A stretch of 30,002 nucleotides of DNA from a virus. The notes under the pieces were generated by a model. The model worked only from the letters and a program-made list of their open reading frames with translations, was not told where the DNA came from and searched no databases. Location of the stretch: positions 1 through 30,002 of IMG/VR virus record IMGVR_UViG_3300008259_000113; one strand, 5' to 3'. The translations under genes and the position numbers were made by a program. Positions 1-6,354 of the stretch are shown here, piece after piece (within the stretch, counting starts at the first letter, position 1; each line of letters opens with the position of its first letter).

Positions 1-53
1 AATGAGAGACCAATTCATAAGGATAGCGATGGCGCAACTGCGCCCCGCTTATC
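1..53. repeat. Terminal direct repeat, left copy
   Basis: The first 53 bases are identical to bases 29950-30002. A gene starting at base 2 reads through this copy, and the other copy holds the start of the same gene. This is what a circular or circularly permuted genome looks like when assembled into a linear contig. A true short terminal repeat of a linear virion DNA cannot be excluded, but the repeat cuts through a coding sequence without special structure, so an assembly overlap is more likely. Confidence 0.95.
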
Positions 54-157
54 CGTTCCGACCCCAACGTAACGCAGTAGCTGCAAAGATGTGGGTGCGC
101 TTCCTTGAGCGCAAGGCGATGGCTCAATGGTTCAAAGACCAAGAAGCGAATGTATAG
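2..157 (+). CDS. Small basic hypothetical protein (51 aa)
   Basis: I do not recognise this protein. It starts MRDQFIRIAM, is rich in Arg, Lys, Gln and aromatic residues, has no Cys and no membrane segment, and ends in QEANV before TAG. Across the circular junction its leader reads AACACCAAAGAGAA directly before the ATG at 29951, which resembles the AC-rich leaders of other early genes here. On the circle it follows the small Cys-rich gene at 29746 and precedes the glycosyltransferase at 223 after a 65-base gap. Function unknown; coding is supported by the ATG placement and compact context only. Confidence 0.55.
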   Translation: MRDQFIRIAMAQLRPAYPFRPQRNAVAAKMWVRFLERKAMAQWFKDQEANV

Positions 158-222
158 GTTTGACCCCTTGTGCTTGCCTTCTACAAAAATGTATATCTAT
201 TTTTTAATATAAACGAACTGCG

Positions 223-750
223 ATGCTTTACATAGTAACGCCCTGCTCAAGACCTCAAAACCTTGTAAGGATAAAACACGGCATCCCGGAGTACGCTACT
301 TGGGTGGTAATGGTGGATGCATCTACCGATTTCAAGGGAGCAACAGGCGCATCCATCACTCACTACTCTACACGCTCCGGCTCTTGGGGACATCCCCTAC
401 GCAATGAGTTCCTTGAATTGCACAGAGACTCCTTTACCAAAGAGGATTGGGTATACTATCTGGATGATGATAACATCCTGCACCCAAAATTTATCGAAGA
501 GTGGGGCAACCTGCATAACCTCGACTGCTCTATTGTGACGTGGGGACAAGTTGGAAGGCTACGCCCTACCGACCAACCAAGAGTCGGCAACATAGACACC
601 GCCTGCTATATGTTTAAGCCGTATGACCTACCGAACCTCCGCTTTGAAACGAGCTACGAGGCCGATGGTATCTTCGCAATGGAGGCAGCAAGGATTGGAT
701 CACTTATCTGCGTAGATCAGCCCCTCTGCTACTACAATGCGTTAAGGTGA
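223..750 (+). CDS. GT-A fold glycosyltransferase (family 2-like)
   Basis: A 175-aa protein that probably transfers a sugar from a nucleotide-sugar donor to a phage target. The N-terminus MLYIVTPCSRPQNL is the first beta strand and donor-binding loop typical of GT-A enzymes, and YYLDDDNILHP (residues 78-88) holds the DDD metal-binding motif. It is shorter than most family 2 enzymes, so it is a minimal catalytic domain without a membrane anchor. Its TGA is shared with the GTG start of the HNH gene (GTGA overlap), so the two are probably co-translated. Acceptor unknown: it could be modified DNA, given the ParB-like and Mom-like genes just downstream, or a virion or host surface component. Fold assignment is firm; acceptor is inference. 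Confidence 0.8.
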   Translation: MLYIVTPCSRPQNLVRIKHGIPEYATWVVMVDASTDFKGATGASITHYSTRSGSWGHPLRNEFLELHRDSFTKEDWVYYLDDDNILHPKFIEEWGNLHNLDCSIVTWGQVGRLRPTDQPRVGNIDTACYMFKPYDLPNLRFETSYEADGIFAMEAARIGSLICVDQPLCYYNALR

Positions 751-1010
751 AAAACCATACGAAGGTCTATCTAAAGGCATTTAACTACACCACAACTGAC
801 TTCATAGCCTGCGAGGTATGTGGAGCGCAAGCGCAGGACATCCACCATATAGAACCCAGAGGGATGGGAGGGAGCAAGATCCGGGATAACATCGAGAATC
901 TTATGGCATTATGCAGGACTTGCCATCACGAGGCTGACTTCGGAACCAATCTAAAGAAAGACTACCTTTACGAGGTTCACAACCACCATCTATCAAAAAG
1001 AGTTATTTAG
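747..1010 (+). CDS. HNH endonuclease
   Basis: An 87-aa HNH protein. Cys22 and Cys25 with Cys56 and Cys59 form a structural zinc site. The active-site block is DIHHIEPRGMGGS (H33, H34), followed by the conserved N at 51 in ENLMALC and His60 in CRTCHH. It starts with GTG inside the stop of the upstream glycosyltransferase and ends two bases before the ParB-like gene. In phages such single-domain HNH proteins often sit near the terminase and help DNA packaging; a homing or restriction-like role is also possible. Here four genes separate it from the large terminase. It is complete, with all metal ligands present. Confidence 0.85.
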   Translation: MKNHTKVYLKAFNYTTTDFIACEVCGAQAQDIHHIEPRGMGGSKIRDNIENLMALCRTCHHEADFGTNLKKDYLYEVHNHHLSKRVI

Positions 1011-1012
1011 TT

Positions 1013-1546
1013 ATGCAAAGAGCAGCAATCGGTACAATACTACTAAACCCGAGTAATCCCAGAATCATTAAGGATGACAAGTTTAAGAAGCTGGTCAAGT
1101 CAATACAGGAGTTCCCACAGATGCTTGAGCTTCGACCTATCGTAGTAGATAGCAATATGGTAGTGCTTGGTGGGAATATGCGCCTTAAAGCCTGTATTGC
1201 CGCAGGACTGAAGGAAGTACCCATCATTGTAGCGGATCAGCTTACGGATGCACAGAAGGGGGAGTTCATTATCAAGGACAACGTAGGGTTCGGAGAATGG
1301 GATTGGGACTTACTCGCCAACGAATGGGAACCCGATGCTCTTATCGACTGGGGATTAGACCTCCCTATTTTAATGGATGAGCCTTCATACGATGAATTGA
1401 TAGGGGATGAAAAGGGAAATCCTCCTACTATGAAAATAACCTTCGATAGTCCGGAGCAGTTACAAAAAGCGGAGATAGACATACAAGAGCTTTTAGATAG
1501 AAAATATCAAGGGGCTTATTTTTCAGTTAGCGCAGGGGGGATATGA
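1013..1546 (+). CDS. ParB/Srx-fold nuclease-like protein
   Basis: A 177-aa protein with a ParB-like N-terminal domain. Residues 39-57 (ELRPIVVD...VVLGGNMR) give the ParB strand and the GGNMR box that corresponds to the nucleotide-binding GERR box of ParB. KDNVGFGEWDWDLLANEW after residue 88 is the signature of the phage subfamily usually found beside DNA methyltransferases. There is no helix-turn-helix or partition partner, so plasmid-type partition is unlikely. It overlaps the Mom-like gene by ATGA, which suggests a shared DNA-modification role. The leader is TTATTTA-gtt-ATG, a pattern repeated before other genes in this genome. Biochemical activity is not known for this subfamily as far as I can tell. 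Confidence 0.75.
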   Translation: MQRAAIGTILLNPSNPRIIKDDKFKKLVKSIQEFPQMLELRPIVVDSNMVVLGGNMRLKACIAAGLKEVPIIVADQLTDAQKGEFIIKDNVGFGEWDWDLLANEWEPDALIDWGLDLPILMDEPSYDELIGDEKGNPPTMKITFDSPEQLQKAEIDIQELLDRKYQGAYFSVSAGGI

Positions 1547-2172
1547 GATTAGAGATTGCCTCAAGTAAGGCGATTAAATACGCTTGTCTGAACTTTCATT
1601 ATGCAAAAGTTTGCCCGGTTGTCGGAATTGCTTTTTCTGTTTTTAACGATAAAGAGGAATGGTGCGGAGTTATTACTTTCGGATATGGGGCATCAGCTAA
1701 TATGGGTAAACCATATAAACTAAATCACGGGCAATACCTCGAGCTTACTCGTATGGCCCTAAATTCTAAACAAGAGAGTACGAGCAAAGCAATGTCGATA
1801 GCAATGCGCTTAATCAAAAAGCTTTGCCCGACAGTAAAACTTTTAATATCGTATGCCGACAAAGGACAGAATCACAAGGGTATTATTTATCAAGCGACAA
1901 ATTGGTTTTTAGTAGATGAATCCGAATCAAGCGGTTTTGAGGTATGGTATAAAGGAAAGTGGGTACACGACCGGGGGCCAAACACGCTACCTAAAGAGCA
2001 AAGAAAAAAATTAACCTACCGCAAAAAGAGCGGAAAGTATAAATATGTTTATCCGATTGATAAGGCGTTAGTCGATATGTGCAAGAAGTTGTCTAAACCA
2101 TACCCTAAAAAAGAAACCCCGACAAGCGGGGCTACTTTGAGCGAGGGGGTCGAATCGAACGCCACTTCTTAA
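1543..2172 (+). CDS. Mom-like DNA adenine modification protein
   Basis: A 209-aa protein resembling the Mom family of phage Mu, acetyltransferase-fold enzymes that change adenine in DNA to a bulky derivative that blocks host restriction. Matching features are the start with a short Ala/Cys-rich strand, the segment NHGQYLELTRMALNS (61-75) followed by an SxAMSIAMRLIKK helix, and SYADKGQNHKGIIYQATNW (103-121). The C-terminal part is Lys-rich, fitting DNA binding. It overlaps the ParB-like gene by ATGA. The gene is clearly more AT-rich than its surroundings: 1861-1920 has 19 G/C in 60 bases, while 2941-3000 has 32, a sign of separate acquisition. The last 11 codons run into the antisense tRNA-like element, so the extreme C-terminus may not be conserved. 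Confidence 0.72.
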   Translation: MRLEIASSKAIKYACLNFHYAKVCPVVGIAFSVFNDKEEWCGVITFGYGASANMGKPYKLNHGQYLELTRMALNSKQESTSKAMSIAMRLIKKLCPTVKLLISYADKGQNHKGIIYQATNWFLVDESESSGFEVWYKGKWVHDRGPNTLPKEQRKKLTYRKKSGKYKYVYPIDKALVDMCKKLSKPYPKKETPTSGATLSEGVESNATS

Positions 2173-2210
2173 TTGGAATACTAAGTGTGCAACCATAACA
2201 CTTCCCTCGC
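2140..2210 (-). tRNA. Degenerate tRNA-like element (Gly-TCC-like)
   Basis: Read on the minus strand, the acceptor stem GCGAGGG/CCCTCGC is a perfect seven base pairs. A D-arm GTGT...ACAC encloses TATGGTTGC, and a T-loop GTTCGATTC is present. The discriminator is T, as usual for glycine tRNAs; CCA is not encoded. The anticodon region TATTCCAA sits between CTTAG and TTAAG, which pair only if the loop has eight bases; read as TCC the tRNA would be glycine, but CCA (Trp) cannot be excluded. The T-stem has two mismatches, and the total of 71 bases is short. It may be a remnant or an unusual tRNA. It overlaps the 3' end of the Mom-like gene in antisense and is the only minus-strand element I accept. 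Confidence 0.45.
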
Positions 2211-2236
2211 AAGTTAAAGATACAACAAACAAACAA

Positions 2237-2575
2237 ATGGACAAAACGGAACAACATAAAAAGGCGATGCTCGATGCTTTGGAGAAATCTTTAGGCGTAG
2301 TTACCTCTGCCTGCAAGACGGTGGGCGTAGGTCGTACTACGCACTACCTCTGGATGCAGGAGGATAAAGAATACAAAGCAGCAGTCGATGAACTATCAGA
2401 CGTAGCAATTGACTTTGCAGAGAGCCAACTACATAAGCAGATAAAGGAGGGCAACTCAACTGCTACTATCTTTTTTCTAAAGACCAAGGGCAAGAAGCGT
2501 GGATACATAGAGAGGCAAGAGGTAGATATCCAGACCCCGAAGCTATTTCAGATAGAGGTGCTTGGCGAAGATTGA
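2237..2575 (+). CDS. terS: Terminase small subunit
   Basis: A 112-aa protein that would recognise phage DNA and recruit the large terminase for packaging. The N-terminal half is a helix-turn-helix: HKKAMLDALEKSLGVVTSAC, then KTVGVGRTTHYLWMQEDKEY, the usual form in phage small terminases of the HTH type. This is followed by a helical segment (ELSDVAIDFAESQLHKQI) for oligomer formation and a C-terminal tail ending FQIEVLGED. Length is at the low end for the family. The terminase large subunit overlaps its 3' end by 14 bases. The start ATG lies in an A-rich leader (ACAAACAAACAA-ATG) with no Shine-Dalgarno site. Confidence 0.8.
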   Translation: MDKTEQHKKAMLDALEKSLGVVTSACKTVGVGRTTHYLWMQEDKEYKAAVDELSDVAIDFAESQLHKQIKEGNSTATIFFLKTKGKKRGYIERQEVDIQTPKLFQIEVLGED

Positions 2576-3719
2576 GACCAATAAGGTATTTGGCCACCTA
2601 AAGCGAAGCACTAAAAAGATAGTAGTCGAGCAGGGCGGTACCCGTAGCGGAAAGACATACAATATCCTGCTATGGATCATATTCCATTACACGGATAAGA
2701 ACGAAGGCAAGACCATCACGATCTGCCGTAAGACGTTCCCTGCGCTCCGGGCTTCTGTTATGCGGGACTTCTTTGAGATCCTCCGGAACCACGACATATA
2801 CAATGAGATCTACCACAACAGGTCGAATAGCGAGTACTACCTAAATGGGAACCTTGTGGAGTTTATCAGCCTTGACCAACCCCAGAAGATAAGGGGGCGC
2901 AAGCGCAACCTCCTGTACATTAACGAAGCCAATGAGCTGACGTACGAGGACTGGCAGCAGCTCATAATGAGGACCGAGGATCGTGCGATACTTGACTACA
3001 ACCCTTCGGATGCGTTCCATTGGATTTATGATAAGGTCGTACCGAGGGATGACTGCGACTTTTTTCAGACCACGTACCTCGACAATATGTTTTTAGATCA
3101 GAGCATCAAGGATGAAATCCTACGGCTCAAGGATACGGATAACGACTACTGGCGTATCTATGGTCTGGGGGAAAGGGGTATGAGTAGAGCCACGATATTC
3201 CAGTACGGGCAGTCCGAGATACCAACGGATGCAAAGCTCTTATCATTTGGCCTTGACTTCGGGTACACGAATGATCCCAGCGCACTGGTTGCAGTATATG
3301 AGGCAAACGGAAGCCTTTACTTTGATGAACTGCTATACCGCACGGGGATGACCAATAACGATATCGCAAATATCTTTACCTCCATCGGTATCGATAGGCG
3401 CAGCGAGGTATATGCTGATAGCGCAGAGCCCAAGTCAATCGAGGAACTATACCGAAGGGGCTACAATGTAAAGCCCACGACCAAAGGCCCCGACTCGGTG
3501 AACGCAGGAATCGATATAATGAAACGCTACAAACTATTTATCACTCCCCGGAGCATCAATCTTGAAAAGGAGATGCGTAACTACAAATGGACGGAGGATA
3601 AAAATGGAAACCTCCTTAATAAGCCTATCGATGCTTTTAACCACGCAATCGATGCTGCGAGGTATGCTATCTTTAGCAAGAAAAATAATCCTAACTTTGG
3701 CAGATATTCTGTAAGATGA
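2562..3719 (+). CDS. terL: Terminase large subunit (PBSX-type)
   Basis: The 385-aa packaging motor and nuclease. Walker A is GGTRSGKT (25-32), and the Walker B region is LLYINEANE (117-125). The C-terminal RNase H-fold nuclease has D232 in FGLDFGYTNDPSAL, D286 in YADSAEPKSIEEL and the final acidic site in DAFNHAIDAARY (357-368). The start must be the TTG at 2562, because the next in-frame ATG lies after Walker A; this start gives a 14-base overlap with the small subunit. The next gene begins inside its stop (ATGA). It is a complete, slightly compact member of the family, and the best marker for placing this phage in a tree. Confidence 0.95.
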   Translation: MAKIETNKVFGHLKRSTKKIVVEQGGTRSGKTYNILLWIIFHYTDKNEGKTITICRKTFPALRASVMRDFFEILRNHDIYNEIYHNRSNSEYYLNGNLVEFISLDQPQKIRGRKRNLLYINEANELTYEDWQQLIMRTEDRAILDYNPSDAFHWIYDKVVPRDDCDFFQTTYLDNMFLDQSIKDEILRLKDTDNDYWRIYGLGERGMSRATIFQYGQSEIPTDAKLLSFGLDFGYTNDPSALVAVYEANGSLYFDELLYRTGMTNNDIANIFTSIGIDRRSEVYADSAEPKSIEELYRRGYNVKPTTKGPDSVNAGIDIMKRYKLFITPRSINLEKEMRNYKWTEDKNGNLLNKPIDAFNHAIDAARYAIFSKKNNPNFGRYSVR

Positions 3720-4636
3720 TATACGTAGCAGGACAACCGGGTGGGGTTTACTACCACCGCCTCCAGATACCATACGAGGACTTGCTGATGCGAGGCTACC
3801 TAATTAAGTTTGGAACAATACAGGAACTCGATAAGTATAAGGATGCAATCACGCACCTTGTGGTAAACCGAGGGCTTGCGACAAAGAATCACAAGGCGTT
3901 CCGGTATATGCTGGATAAGAACAATATAAAGCTTATCCTCGACCTCGATGACTGGTGGATGCTACCGAGGCATCACGCTAATTATAGCACACAGAAAACG
4001 CAGGATATCTTAATGACTATCAAGATAGCCGATGAGATCCATACGACCAATGAATACCTTGCGAGCAAGATCCAAAAAGAAAATCCCTACGTACCTATCT
4101 GGGTACTGCCTAATGCGATAGACCCACGCAGATCTCAATGGGAGGACATAGAAAAGGTAGAGGGCTTCAATGTCGGGTATATGGGTGCTTTGCATCACGA
4201 TGAAGACTTGGCGTATAACCGCATCAATTTAGAGGGACTTAATGCTTACACCATTGAGTACTATAAAGAGTCGCTAAAGGCTTCTAATGCGTTCCAGAGG
4301 GCTGACTACTTAGACTACGGCAAACTATATAAGAACATCCACGTCAGTATCGCCCCACTTTCACCGAGTGCCTTTAACAGATGCAAGTCAAACCTAAAGG
4401 CTCTGGAGGCTGGCTTTACCAAGACGTGCATCATAGCTCAAGATATGCATCCCTATACCCCGTTGCTGAATAAGAGCAACTCTATCCTCTGCAAGGGGCC
4501 GGGGCATTGGGAAGAGGAACTACGGAACCTCGACCCTCAGAGGTGCGCTGACCTTGCAGAGAAACTTTATGAGGACGTACAATTTTTTCACATTACGAAT
4601 ATCAACGATACACGCCAGCAATGCTTCGCACAATAA
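3716..4636 (+). CDS. GT-B fold glycosyltransferase
   Basis: A 306-aa glycosyltransferase of the GT-B type. The N-terminal half has a nucleotide-fold start (MIYVAGQPGGVYYHR) and the strand LILDLDDWWMLP. The C-terminal donor domain shows VGYMGALHHDED and the motif VSIAPLSPSAFNRCKSNLK, then ALEAGFTKTCIIAQDMHPY, where the family usually binds the sugar nucleotide; the EAG turn is the classic E-x7-E region in a degenerate form. The C-terminus is shorter than in cellular GT4 enzymes. It sits directly behind the large terminase with an ATGA overlap and is followed by the tail chaperone with a 16-base overlap, so it is expressed with structural genes. It may decorate virion proteins; with the first glycosyltransferase it could also act on modified DNA. 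Confidence 0.78.
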   Translation: MIYVAGQPGGVYYHRLQIPYEDLLMRGYLIKFGTIQELDKYKDAITHLVVNRGLATKNHKAFRYMLDKNNIKLILDLDDWWMLPRHHANYSTQKTQDILMTIKIADEIHTTNEYLASKIQKENPYVPIWVLPNAIDPRRSQWEDIEKVEGFNVGYMGALHHDEDLAYNRINLEGLNAYTIEYYKESLKASNAFQRADYLDYGKLYKNIHVSIAPLSPSAFNRCKSNLKALEAGFTKTCIIAQDMHPYTPLLNKSNSILCKGPGHWEEELRNLDPQRCADLAEKLYEDVQFFHITNINDTRQQCFAQ

Positions 4637-5268
4637 AAGTACCCACGATCTGGGCTGACCTCAGCCTAAAGGACTTCCAGAGGTTTATGGGGGCTAACCC
4701 TACGGATGAAACGGCAGAGGACTTGGCTCTCTCTATATTCTGTGGAATCGATAAGGATGAGCAGGACTCGTTCCCGGTAAAAGAGCTGGAGGATATCAAG
4801 ACAATAATTGCTGGGGTATTCACGGAGAACCCACCCCTGCATCGGTTCGTACATATCAATGGCGTAAAGTATGGATTCCACCCTAAGCTGGAGAACATCT
4901 CGCTTGGTGAGTTTGTGGATCTCGAAGAGTATATGAAAGACCCCATAAAAAATGCACAGAAGTGGATGGGGGTGCTATACCGCCCCGTTACGAAGGAGGC
5001 CTTCGGGAGGCACGAGATAGAAAAATACCATCCAGATAAGCACGATGGATCAGCATTCGAGGCCATTACAATGGACATAGTGCAGGGTGCGCTGCTTTTT
5101 TTTTATCGTTTAGAACTCGGACTGCAGATATCTTCGCTGACCTATTTGAGGCAAGTGGCGAAACAAGGGAAATCCTCGACTCCAGAACCGCCTTCGGTAA
5201 ACGATGGGGATGGTATGCAATCCTCCATCAACTCGCTGCGGGGTCTATACAAAACCTTGACCAGATAA
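4621..5268 (+). CDS. Tail assembly chaperone, short form
   Basis: A 215-aa protein with the pattern of gp26-like and gpG-like tail/baseplate chaperones in Bacteroidota phages: FHPKLENISLGEFVDLEEYM (about 86-105), then a WMGVLYRPV block, then IVQGALLFFYRLELGLQ. Such proteins coat the tape measure before tail tube assembly. It starts 16 bases before the end of the GT-B gene. A run of nine T at 5096-5104 falls in codons 159-162 (CTT TTT TTT TAT). In the -1 frame after this run there is a long protein-like extension to 5363, so this frame is probably the unshifted product of a gpG/gpGT-type pair. The in-frame tail after the run still matches the FF-x-x-L pattern of the family, so both products may be real. 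Confidence 0.72.
   Translation: MLRTIKVPTIWADLSLKDFQRFMGANPTDETAEDLALSIFCGIDKDEQDSFPVKELEDIKTIIAGVFTENPPLHRFVHINGVKYGFHPKLENISLGEFVDLEEYMKDPIKNAQKWMGVLYRPVTKEAFGRHEIEKYHPDKHDGSAFEAITMDIVQGALLFFYRLELGLQISSLTYLRQVAKQGKSSTPEPPSVNDGDGMQSSINSLRGLYKTLTR
5096..5104 (+). promoter_or_regulatory. T9 slippery site for -1 frameshift
   Basis: Nine consecutive T follow GCTGC, read as CTT TTT TTT T in the zero frame. Any in-frame T_TTT_TTT heptamer lets both tRNAs re-pair after a -1 slip. The -1 frame then stays open for 86 codons with convincing protein content. Tail chaperone genes of long-tailed phages are a classic place for such shifts. A homopolymer sequencing error is the main alternative; in that case the true gene would be one continuous frame. 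Confidence 0.6.
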
Positions 5269-5363
5269 CGGAGCTACCGCTTTACCAATGCTTGATGTGG
5301 GTAACGTACGAGGCTGACAAGTCACGCCTTGAGGCGCAGATGGCTCGGCAGAATACCCGATAA
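5103..5363 (+). CDS. Tail chaperone -1 frame extension (gpGT-like)
   Basis: Entered by a -1 slip at the T9 run, this 86-codon frame reads LSFRTRTADIFADLF at its start, contains AFGKRWGWYAILHQLAAG and LPLYQCLMWVTYEADKSRLE, and ends at TAA 5361-5363. The pattern W-G-W-Y, then L-A-x-G, then LP-x-x-x-CL is what I know from C-terminal domains of tail chaperones in this phage group. The only ATG in the frame is late, and I see no GTG or TTG start that would keep the WGWY block, so independent translation is unlikely. The fused product would be about 247 aa against 215 for the short form. The two frames overlap from 5103 to 5268. Confidence 0.62.
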   Translation, partial: LSFRTRTADIFADLFEASGETREILDSRTAFGKRWGWYAILHQLAAGSIQNLDQITELPLYQCLMWVTYEADKSRLEAQMARQNTR

Positions 5364-5377
5364 AGGGTTCTTTATTT

Positions 5378-5845
5378 ATGAAGTACGGATACTATCAAAT
5401 CTGCGAGGCTCTGCAATCAGCAGCCGACAACTCATCCTATGTAAACTCCGTAACGTGGGGCAACATCTTTGATGTCGATATGCGGAAGATGACCCTCTTC
5501 CCTTTGTGCCATATCCTTACGGGAACGGCTGAGGTATTGGAGCGAACCGTGATCTATTCAATCGATGTTCTGGTAATGGATGCGATGGACTATTCCAAGC
5601 AAGATCCGAATGTAACGCCCTACTCTTACGAGGGAGTAGCACAGAAACAAGACATATACCATAGAAGCCTATTCTCGATGCAGGAGATGATCGCAAGCCT
5701 CCGTAGGGGTGATCTATATACGGACGGGTTTAGGCTCGTTAATGACCCTCTATGCGAGCCCTTCGATGAGGACTTCGAGTCCACCGTCTGCGGATGGAAG
5801 GCAACGCTCCAGATAGAGACTCCGAACCCCACGATTATCTGCTAA
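5378..5845 (+). CDS. Tail terminator/completion-like protein
   Basis: A 155-aa protein matching a pattern common in Bacteroidota siphophages at the tail-completion position: YYQICEALQSAADNSSYVNS, then VTWGNIFDVDMRKMTLFPLC, a beta-rich middle (VIYSIDVLVMDAMDYSKQD), the LRRGDL turn and a C-terminal GWKATLQIETPNPTIIC. In my judgement this is a head-tail or tail-terminator protein, but I recognise it by pattern and position rather than a named domain. The ATG follows TTATTT directly, like other late genes here. Its TAA shares one base with the ATG of the next gene (TAATG), pointing to coupled translation of a neck/tail-completion pair. Confidence 0.55.
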   Translation: MKYGYYQICEALQSAADNSSYVNSVTWGNIFDVDMRKMTLFPLCHILTGTAEVLERTVIYSIDVLVMDAMDYSKQDPNVTPYSYEGVAQKQDIYHRSLFSMQEMIASLRRGDLYTDGFRLVNDPLCEPFDEDFESTVCGWKATLQIETPNPTIIC

Positions 5846-6354
5846 TGGCTTCCGGGAATCCAGATCTAAAGAAAGCGGAGAACACCCGACTTGCTCTTGA
5901 TAAGTTCGGCAAGTATCTGGTTGCGGAGAGCCGTAAGAATCTCACCCGTAAAAAAAAGAATGTAACAAATACGTTATACAACTCCCTCGACTATGAAATT
6001 ATCACGGGGCCGAATAGTCTGGAGTTCGACTTCCTTATGGCTGAGTATGGCGAATGGGTAGATAAGGGTAGAAAAAAGGGCAAGATGCCTCCCTTTGGGC
6101 CGATCTATGCGTGGGCTGCTCGAAGGCGTTTGCAGTTTAAGGATAACAAGGGCAAGTTCCTATCGTATGCAGATACGGCTCGGCTGGTAATGATTAAGAT
6201 CAAAGCCAAGGGCATTGAGCCTTCGGACTTTTATACGAGGCCTTTTAACTTGGGCTTTGCCAAACTGCCTAATGAGATAGTGGAAGCGTATGGTATTGAC
6301 GTTGAGAACTTTATCGAATTCACATTAAAGAAATTGAACCAAAAATATAAGTAA
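5845..6354 (+). CDS. HK97 gp10-like head-tail joining protein
   Basis: A 169-aa basic protein. I place the start at the ATG at 5845, which overlaps the upstream TAA by one base, rather than an upstream in-frame ATG at 5794 that would lie 52 bases inside the previous gene. The N-terminal helix ALDKFGKYLVAESRKNLTRK, then the LYNSLDYEI strand and LMAEYGEWVDKGRKKGKMPP, fit the HK97 gp10/minor tail-completion family, where the Y-G-xx-x-DKG turn is typical. The C-terminus (IEPSDFYTRPF) is also usual for the Bacteroidota variants. It ends in TAATG with the next gene. Role: probably closes the head-tail interface. Confidence 0.6.
   Translation: MASGNPDLKKAENTRLALDKFGKYLVAESRKNLTRKKKNVTNTLYNSLDYEIITGPNSLEFDFLMAEYGEWVDKGRKKGKMPPFGPIYAWAARRRLQFKDNKGKFLSYADTARLVMIKIKAKGIEPSDFYTRPFNLGFAKLPNEIVEAYGIDVENFIEFTLKKLNQKYK

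Noticed and set aside
174-205. Possible promoter TTG-N21-TATTTTTT before the glycosyltransferase
   Set aside because: The last G of TAnnTTTG is missing and the spacer is long; AT-rich DNA gives such matches by chance.
1013-1546. Plasmid-type partition ParB
   Set aside because: No HTH domain, no ParA and no centromere-like repeats nearby; the sequence is of the phage subfamily beside DNA-modification genes.
2140-2210. Phage attachment site (attP) in the tRNA-like element
   Set aside because: No integrase or excisionase is present in a genome that appears complete, so integration at a tRNA is not supported.
4602-5078. 158-codon minus-strand open frame
   Set aside because: Lies opposite the tail chaperone, which has family motifs; the antisense frame is Ser-rich noise.
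5794-5844. Upstream start for the gp10-like gene
   Set aside because: It lies inside the previous gene, and the extra 17 residues look unlike the family; ATG 5845 in TAATG is better.
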